Positions 58,880-64,000 of a DNA stretch of 64,000 bases are shown one piece after another (position 1 is the stretch's first letter; the number at the start of each line of letters is the position of its first letter). This DNA comes from Desmodus rotundus (lineage: Eukaryota > Chordata > Mammalia > Chiroptera > Phyllostomidae). The notes under the pieces were generated by a model. It did no database searches and was not told the DNA's origin. It worked only from the letters and a program-made list of their open reading frames with translations. The stretch lies in the NCBI RefSeq assembly GCF_022682495.2, contig NC_071392.1, forward strand, positions 132,431,318 to 132,495,317, given 5' to 3'. Position numbers and translations under genes: made by a program.

Positions 58880-59000
58880 TTCCTGCTCCAAGTGTGATCA
58901 CAGTTACAGCAGTATGGCCTGGGAGCTTGGCAGAAATGCTAAATCTCCAACCTCACCCAGACCTCCTGAGTTGGGGTATGTAGTATAACGAGACCCCCTT
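58880..59000 (-). repeat. MER20-like fragment
   Basis: It contains gagcttggcagaaatgctaa, cctcacccagacctcctgag and a degraded end. Short and diverged. Confidence 0.4.
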
Positions 59001-59484
59001 GGGTTCATGTACACTGACCTAAAACACAAGAGGAAGTTTTATCTCAATATTCATTGAGTATCTGCCATGTGTAAGGCAATAGGATAATAAATATTGGTTT
59101 AGGATTGCACATTTCTGCCCTGGGAATTGGGGTCCAACATTCAGAGCATCTAGCAAATTAGTAATAATGTTTATGTCTATGACAGATCCACCAACATATT
59201 GAACGGTTCCAATATTAACTCTAGATACATTTTAGCTAACTAGGAAGGAAATCTGGTCCTCACTGAAACTGTGCGGGCTTGTCTCTCAACCTGTCCTGGA
59301 TATGTTAACACAGACAGAAATTATAATCCTACAGGTCCTATCACCAGTAAAGATAAGTTCTGGTTAGGCATGATTTGATGTTTACTTAAAATAGTTTAAG
59401 CTGAAACATCTCCGTGATGGAAATAAAAGTAAGAGATAGAAACATGGCATGTAATTACAAACATTCTCTTTTTTGAAAAATTAG

Positions 59485-59576
59485 GGATGTTCTGCCGTTT
59501 ACCTTGAAGTTGCCTTATGCCATTTCAACAGCCAAGACTGAGGCTCAGCTTGAAGAACTAGCCCAGCTGGGACTAA
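59485..59576 (+). CDS. RIN2: RIN2 coding exon (end of SH2 domain)
   Basis: This 92-bp exon begins with G, completing AGG (Arg) with the previous exon. It then encodes 30 residues, DVLPFTLKLPYAISTAKTEA onward to LEELAQLGL, and ends with one base (A) of the next Asn codon. DVLPFTLKLPYAI closes the RIN SH2 fold; the rest is the linker leading into the proline-rich region. The acceptor is ttgaaaaattag, with a short and interrupted pyrimidine tract that is weaker than at the other exons. The donor is a strong gtaagt. Skipping this 92-bp exon would shift the frame, so it is expected to be constitutive. Confidence 0.96.
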
Positions 59577-62500
59577 GTAAGTGAAGGCCCCACCCAGGTC
59601 TCTTTTGAAATGAATCCATGGAGCAAAGTCAGTGTTGGGCTGGCTGATGATACGTCATAACATCAAAAAATAATCCCCATGTCCAAGGGGATTCAGAGGT
59701 CCCTGAATCACACCTTCTGAGAGTCCTTTTCTAAGTCAGATGTTGAACCATTCTTCAGAGGCAGGTGCTGAGTTTGTCTGGGTCACCCCCATATACTCCC
59801 CCACCAGCATCTTTGAATTTGAGTTATCCAGAGTGTCCAAATGTAATGTAAACTTCTGTAATGTGTTCTTTCTTTCCCTTCGCGGCATCTTGCTGGGGAA
59901 AGGAAGTGATTGACAGAAAGGGAAACCCAGCACAGCGCCTGTCATGTGAATCAGTTTGGTTCCATTAGGAACACACGGGCATGACAGCACTTCTGTGCTT
60001 TGAGGAATCTGACGGCACAGGCATCTAGAGTAACATCTGTTGCACTTCCTTTCTTGTTCAGTTCTGATCCTGGTGTTCTGGGCCACGTCCCTGACACTGT
60101 GCATCTCCTTGCTCTGGCCAGCTGGGCCCTTGCTTCTTCTCCTGCCTCTTTGCTGATTCCCGTAAACCCAACACCATGCTGCTGGACAGTGGTTGACAGT
60201 GGATCAGGACATACAGTTCACCCAGTTGTACTTCTTTCTCCCACTGCCCTGGGGAATTCATGTGGGTTTAACTTTGACAAAAACACTTTTCCTCCTAGAG
60301 GAGAAGGGAAAATTCTCTTAAGGGAAAATGCTGTTAGGATTGTAGGGCTTCAGTCTTCAGATAAACAACCAGGCCATAGTATTTGAATGGAAGTTTGCCA
60401 CGTTGAAGTGCAAGTGCCAGGATTCCTAAGACCTAAGAAGCTATGATATTTGACCCAAAAAATACAAATATATGTGTTCCCTCTTTGGCCTATTTTCTGT
60501 TAATGTAAACTTGTTTTGAAGCAGGTGTCATTGCCAAGGGAGCCTGCATAATTTGTAGGAAGCCTGGAGGTAGATTCGGATTCCATTCTGAAACTTGAAT
60601 TGCCTCAATAAAAATTGCTACATGTGCCTGAGGCCTGTCTGATGGGCAATTGGGTAGTAGGACTGGGCAACAGAATCCTGGTAAAAATATCAGAGCTGTA
60701 TAAATGTTTTGCCATCTCCTACAAACTGAGTTTTACACACCTTTGAAGAGAATTTTAAACAGTTCCTGAATTTAAGTTAATATAATCAGCTAGACTGTAG
60801 GCCCCTTGAAGACATGTATCAGTTTTCAGTTTTCTCTGGTGCCCTCTGTCCCCCTAACTCCTGGTTCGGGGTACAGTGGGAAGTGTGTGCTTTGTGCTGC
60901 GGCTGAAGCACTCAAGCGTCATGGTCAGCATTCGTGCTCTGCAAAGATAAAGGCAAAAATCGCTTGTTCTAGTGACCAGTAAGCAGAACATTAATTAATA
61001 TATATTCATCTCATAATTGCCAGTGTACACATTATCCATTTTGTGAAGAGACAACACTTTTTAAAATTCTGTACCTCATTTATTTGTTCAACTAAAAAAT
61101 ATTTCTGAAGGGTCCACTATGTGGCAGGCACTGTGCCCCAGACTAAGGGTTCAAAGGTTAATTGTGTCCATCTCCTCCTCCCCTACCACCCAGGTTTATA
61201 TTCTGTATGGGAGAAATGCACACCTGTGAGCTAAGTGCACTAAGCTAAGCCTAATAAAGTCTTTCAGCGATGGCGATAGAAGTCCAAGCAGGACCCAAAG
61301 GCAGTGGGAGCAGTTCCACCAAGACCCACACTACCTAATAGAACTACATATAAGGCCAGCCAATGTATAATCTTTAATTTCCCAGTAGCCACATCAAAGA
61401 ACATTAAAAAGACACAGATGAAATTAATGCTTATAATGAAATATATCTGAAATGTTATTTCAACATATAATCAATATTAAAATATTAATCAAAAACTTTA
61501 CATTCTTTTTTCATACTTAATGTTTGAAAACCAGTATGTATTTTATCCTACAACACATTTTTAGGCAGTAAATTTTGATCAGAAATGCATAATCTTTATT
61601 TAGATTTCATTAAATTTACAGTTGAAAAGTAGATTCACATACCCAAATTCTAAACCTACTCAAAAGTTTTCCTGTAACTGGATTGAGCATCAGTTTTTAA
61701 ATCTGAATTAAGTAACATTAAATAAAATTTAAAACTGAATTTCTCTGTTGCACTAGCCAGATTTCAAGTACACAGTAGATAGAGGTAACTGTTGGTTCTC
61801 ATGTTGGACAGCGCAGAATGAGAGAGAAGGAAAGGAAGGATGAGAGAAAGCAGGTGACACAGCCCCAATGTCAGGCTTGTTTTCACCATAGACGAGGCAG
61901 CAAGTTCTCCCAATATCAGTCTCACGCCAGGTTCCCATGACCAGCCATTCTGGGCCCATAAGAAAGAAATACATTTTAAGCAAACACAGCAAGGCAAAAC
62001 CATAAACAGATAATGACCTATTCCAAATGGAAATTACAATAGACAACATTTATTACCACTAGTGCCTCCCCCCATCTGCTTGGAAAACTGATGCCCATCT
62101 GTAAAAAGGGACACTGGCAGAGTAGTTACAATAGCAACATGTACTGCTCCAAAGAGTGCTGAATATGTATAGCCATGGTGAGGAGGTTATAGGATTTGGG
62201 AAGGATGGGCAGCAAACCACAAACATAAATGCCTGAACTTGGACTTAACATTTGCATAAGTTTGCTGTCCTTGTTTTTGCTGATGGGACCTATGAGTATA
62301 TTTTTCCTCATTTGGGGGTTTTAATGCTGAACATGTAAAACCCCAAGCAGATTGCATAACATCCCTCAAGTCCATCTGCTGGTCCAGCTCATTAAAGGGG
62401 AACTGCTAGGCCCTCTGTGGAGGGCACCCCCGGGAGAAGTGGATTGGGAAGGGTGCTTTTGCTTTGATACTGGACTTGGTTTTTGTAAAGTTGGGGAGCC

Positions 62501-62842
62501 CCATGGCCTTTTCCAAGCCTACACTGTAAAAAAAGAACTAGCTGGTTCTTTTTTCCTCACCTGTGAAAAGGCGAGGCTGGCTTTGAATGTTTGCCAAACC
62601 ATTTCTCAAGGGTTTGGAAGGTGAAAGCCCCAGGGGCCTTCCTATGAGCCCACAGCTGGGCCTGGAAGCATTTCTACCCTTTCCAGTAACACAGTTAAAG
62701 TTGGGGGTGGGGGGGGATCAAGTGAAATGCCTACCCCTCCAAAGACAAGCGTTGTCATGAAAATATGCTTTTTTAAATTTGTGAAGGAATGACCCAAGTG
62801 TACTGTATTTACATTCTTGTGTTCACTGATAATGACTTTCAG
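59577..62842 (+). other. RIN2: RIN2 intron (3.27 kb)
   Basis: The donor is gtaagt and the acceptor aatgactttcag. It contains one long hAT-type element (61311-61816). I see nothing recognisable at 59577-61310 or 61817-62842. Confidence 0.93.
61311..61816 (+). repeat. hAT-type element, longer copy
   Basis: The left end has ctacctaatagaactacat and ccagtagccacatcaaagaa; the right end has ctctgttgcactagccagat and gttggacagcgcag. The interior is AT-rich and encodes no transposase. It is probably a longer member of the family at 46995-47216. Confidence 0.45.
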
Positions 62843-63985
62843 ATTTTTGGAGCTCTCCAGCTGACAACAAACTCCCAAACCCTCCACCTCCCCATAGGAC
62901 TGTCTCCTCAGACGGTGTTTGTCCTCCCTCCCGTCAGCTCTGCCTTATAAATGGAGTGCATTCTATAAAAACCAGGACGCCTTCAGAGCTGGAGTGCAGC
63001 CAGACCAACGGAGCCCTGTGTTTTATTAATCCTCTTTTCTTGAAAGTGCACAGCCAGGACCTCAGTGGAGGCCTGAAGCGGCAGTGCACAAGGACTCCCA
63101 ACGCGAATGGCACTGAGAGGCCTCGGTCACCCCCACCCAGGCCCCCGCCACCCTCTATTAATAGTCTGCACACAAGCCCTCAGCTGTCCAGGACTGAAAC
63201 GCGGGCGAGCATGCCAGAAACAGTCAACCATAACAAACATGGGAACGTAGCTCTGCTTGGAATGAAACCAACCCCCATTCCTCCACCCCGGCTGAAGAAG
63301 CAGGCTTCTTTTCTTCAGGCGGAAGGCGGCGCAAAGACCTTGACCGGCAGCCGGCCTTGCCTGGGCCAGGAGCGGGAGCTGGAGCAGGAGCCCCGCACAG
63401 CTGGCAGCCCAGGTGGCGCCCCGCCTGCAGAGGCACCGGGGGATTGCACAAGGGCCCGGCCCGCCTGCTCTGAATCACGGCCCCCGTGGCATGGAGGCAG
63501 ACAGAGGCTCAGCGACATGAGCATTTCCACTTCCTCCTCCGACTCGCTGGAGTTCGACCGCAGCATGCCTCTGTTTGGCTACGAGGCTGACACCAACAGC
63601 AGCCTGGAGGACTACGAAGATGAAAGTGACCAGGAGACCATGGCCCCCCCCATCAAGTCCAAAAAGAAGAGGAACAGTTCCTTTGTGCTGCCCAAGCTCG
63701 TCAAGTCCCAGCTACGCAAAATGAGCGGGGTGTTCAGCTCCTTCATGACCCCGGAGAAGCGCATGGTCCGCAGGATCTCGGAGCTGTCCCGGGACAAGTG
63801 CACCTATTTCGGCTGCCTGGTGCAAGACTACGTGAGCTTTCTGCAGGAGAACAAGGAGTGCCATGTGTCCAGCACAGACATGCTACAGACCATCAGGCAG
63901 TTTATGACCCAGGTGAAGAACTACTTGTCTCAGAGCTCGGAGCTGGATCCCCCCATCGAGTCGCTGATCCCTGAAGACCAAATAG
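62843..63985 (+). CDS. RIN2: RIN2 long coding exon (proline-rich linker, acidic/serine region, start of RH domain)
   Basis: This 1143-bp exon completes Asn and then encodes 380 residues from FWSSPADNKLPNPPPPH to ESLIPEDQI. In order it holds a RIN block (DGVCPPSRQLCLINGVHSIK), a proline-rich run at 63121-63156 (RPRSPPPRPPPPS), and a second SH3-type ligand at 63265-63300 (KPTPIPPPRLKK). A Gly/Ala/Glu-rich variable stretch follows, then a serine and acidic segment (MSISTSSSDSLEFDRS, near 63519-63565). The RH region starts around 63658 with a basic KKKR stretch followed by SSFVLPKLVKS. RIN-family proline motifs bind SH3 proteins such as amphiphysin; RH and VPS9 act on Rab5-type GTPases at early endosomes. 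The donor is gtaagt at 63986. VPS9 and RA exons lie beyond the window. The exon is intact and much richer in GC than the neighbouring introns. Confidence 0.97.
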
Positions 63986-64000
63986 GTAAGTACCCACTTT

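Larger units (their letters stand above)
54420..59484 (+). other. RIN2: RIN2 intron (5.07 kb)
   Basis: The donor is gtaagg and the acceptor ttgaaaaattag. It holds a MER20-like element, two MIRs, the TG microsatellite, an L2 and a MER20 fragment. Nothing is recognised at 54420-56326, 57177-58074 and 59001-59484. Confidence 0.93.

Noticed and set aside
63224..63566. Minus-strand frames over the last RIN2 exon
   Set aside because: They are shadows of the GC-rich RIN2 coding exon on the other strand. No splice or start context.

Overview
The window is mammalian nuclear DNA, almost certainly from a bat of the Yangochiroptera. The diagnostic signs are VES-type tRNA-derived SINEs with A and B boxes, and a dense set of young 'half-LINE' (HAL1) retrotransposons carrying a LINE-1-like ORF1 and no ORF2. 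Old mammalian repeats (MIR, L2, old L1 3' ends, hAT-type MITEs) fill the background. I cannot name the species.

The only host gene I can support is RIN2 (Ras and Rab interactor 2) on the + strand. Six coding exons are visible: 27171-27271, 46195-46387, 49647-49758, 54347-54419, 59485-59576 and 62843-63985. All internal junctions are GT/AG, phases match at every joint, and together they give 571 complete codons with no stop. They cover an N-terminal segment, the complete SH2 domain, the proline-rich and acidic linker, and the start of the RH region. Exons for the first residues lie upstream of base 1. The rest of RH plus the VPS9 (Rab5 GEF) and Ras-association domains lie downstream of base 64000. 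The first 27 kb is therefore intron or upstream transcript.

Layout. 1-4.1 kb: old L1 split by a compound HAL1 (two HAL1 3' ends within one target-site duplication), itself split by a solo LTR. 5.1-7.9 kb: old L1 split by a VES SINE, followed by a full-length HAL1. 12.06-14.0 kb: HAL1 with a perfect 16-bp duplication. 24.5-26.4 kb: an inverted HAL1 almost identical to the previous one, inside an hAT-type MITE. 33.1-34.15 kb: a truncated inverted HAL1. 40.6-45.8 kb: old L1 pieces and two inverted VES SINEs. 50.95-52.93 kb: a sense HAL1 between the two RIN2 exons coding the middle of SH2. 62.8-64 kb: the long RIN2 exon.

The most interesting signal is the HAL1 population. At least two subfamilies are present. 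In one, two independently inserted copies share the same three ORF1-breaking lesions, so the source was apparently still mobilised after losing ORF1, in SINE-like fashion. In the other, a poly(A) tract sits in the ORF1 start region. All identifications rest on reading the sequence and on remembered family features; no search or alignment program was run.
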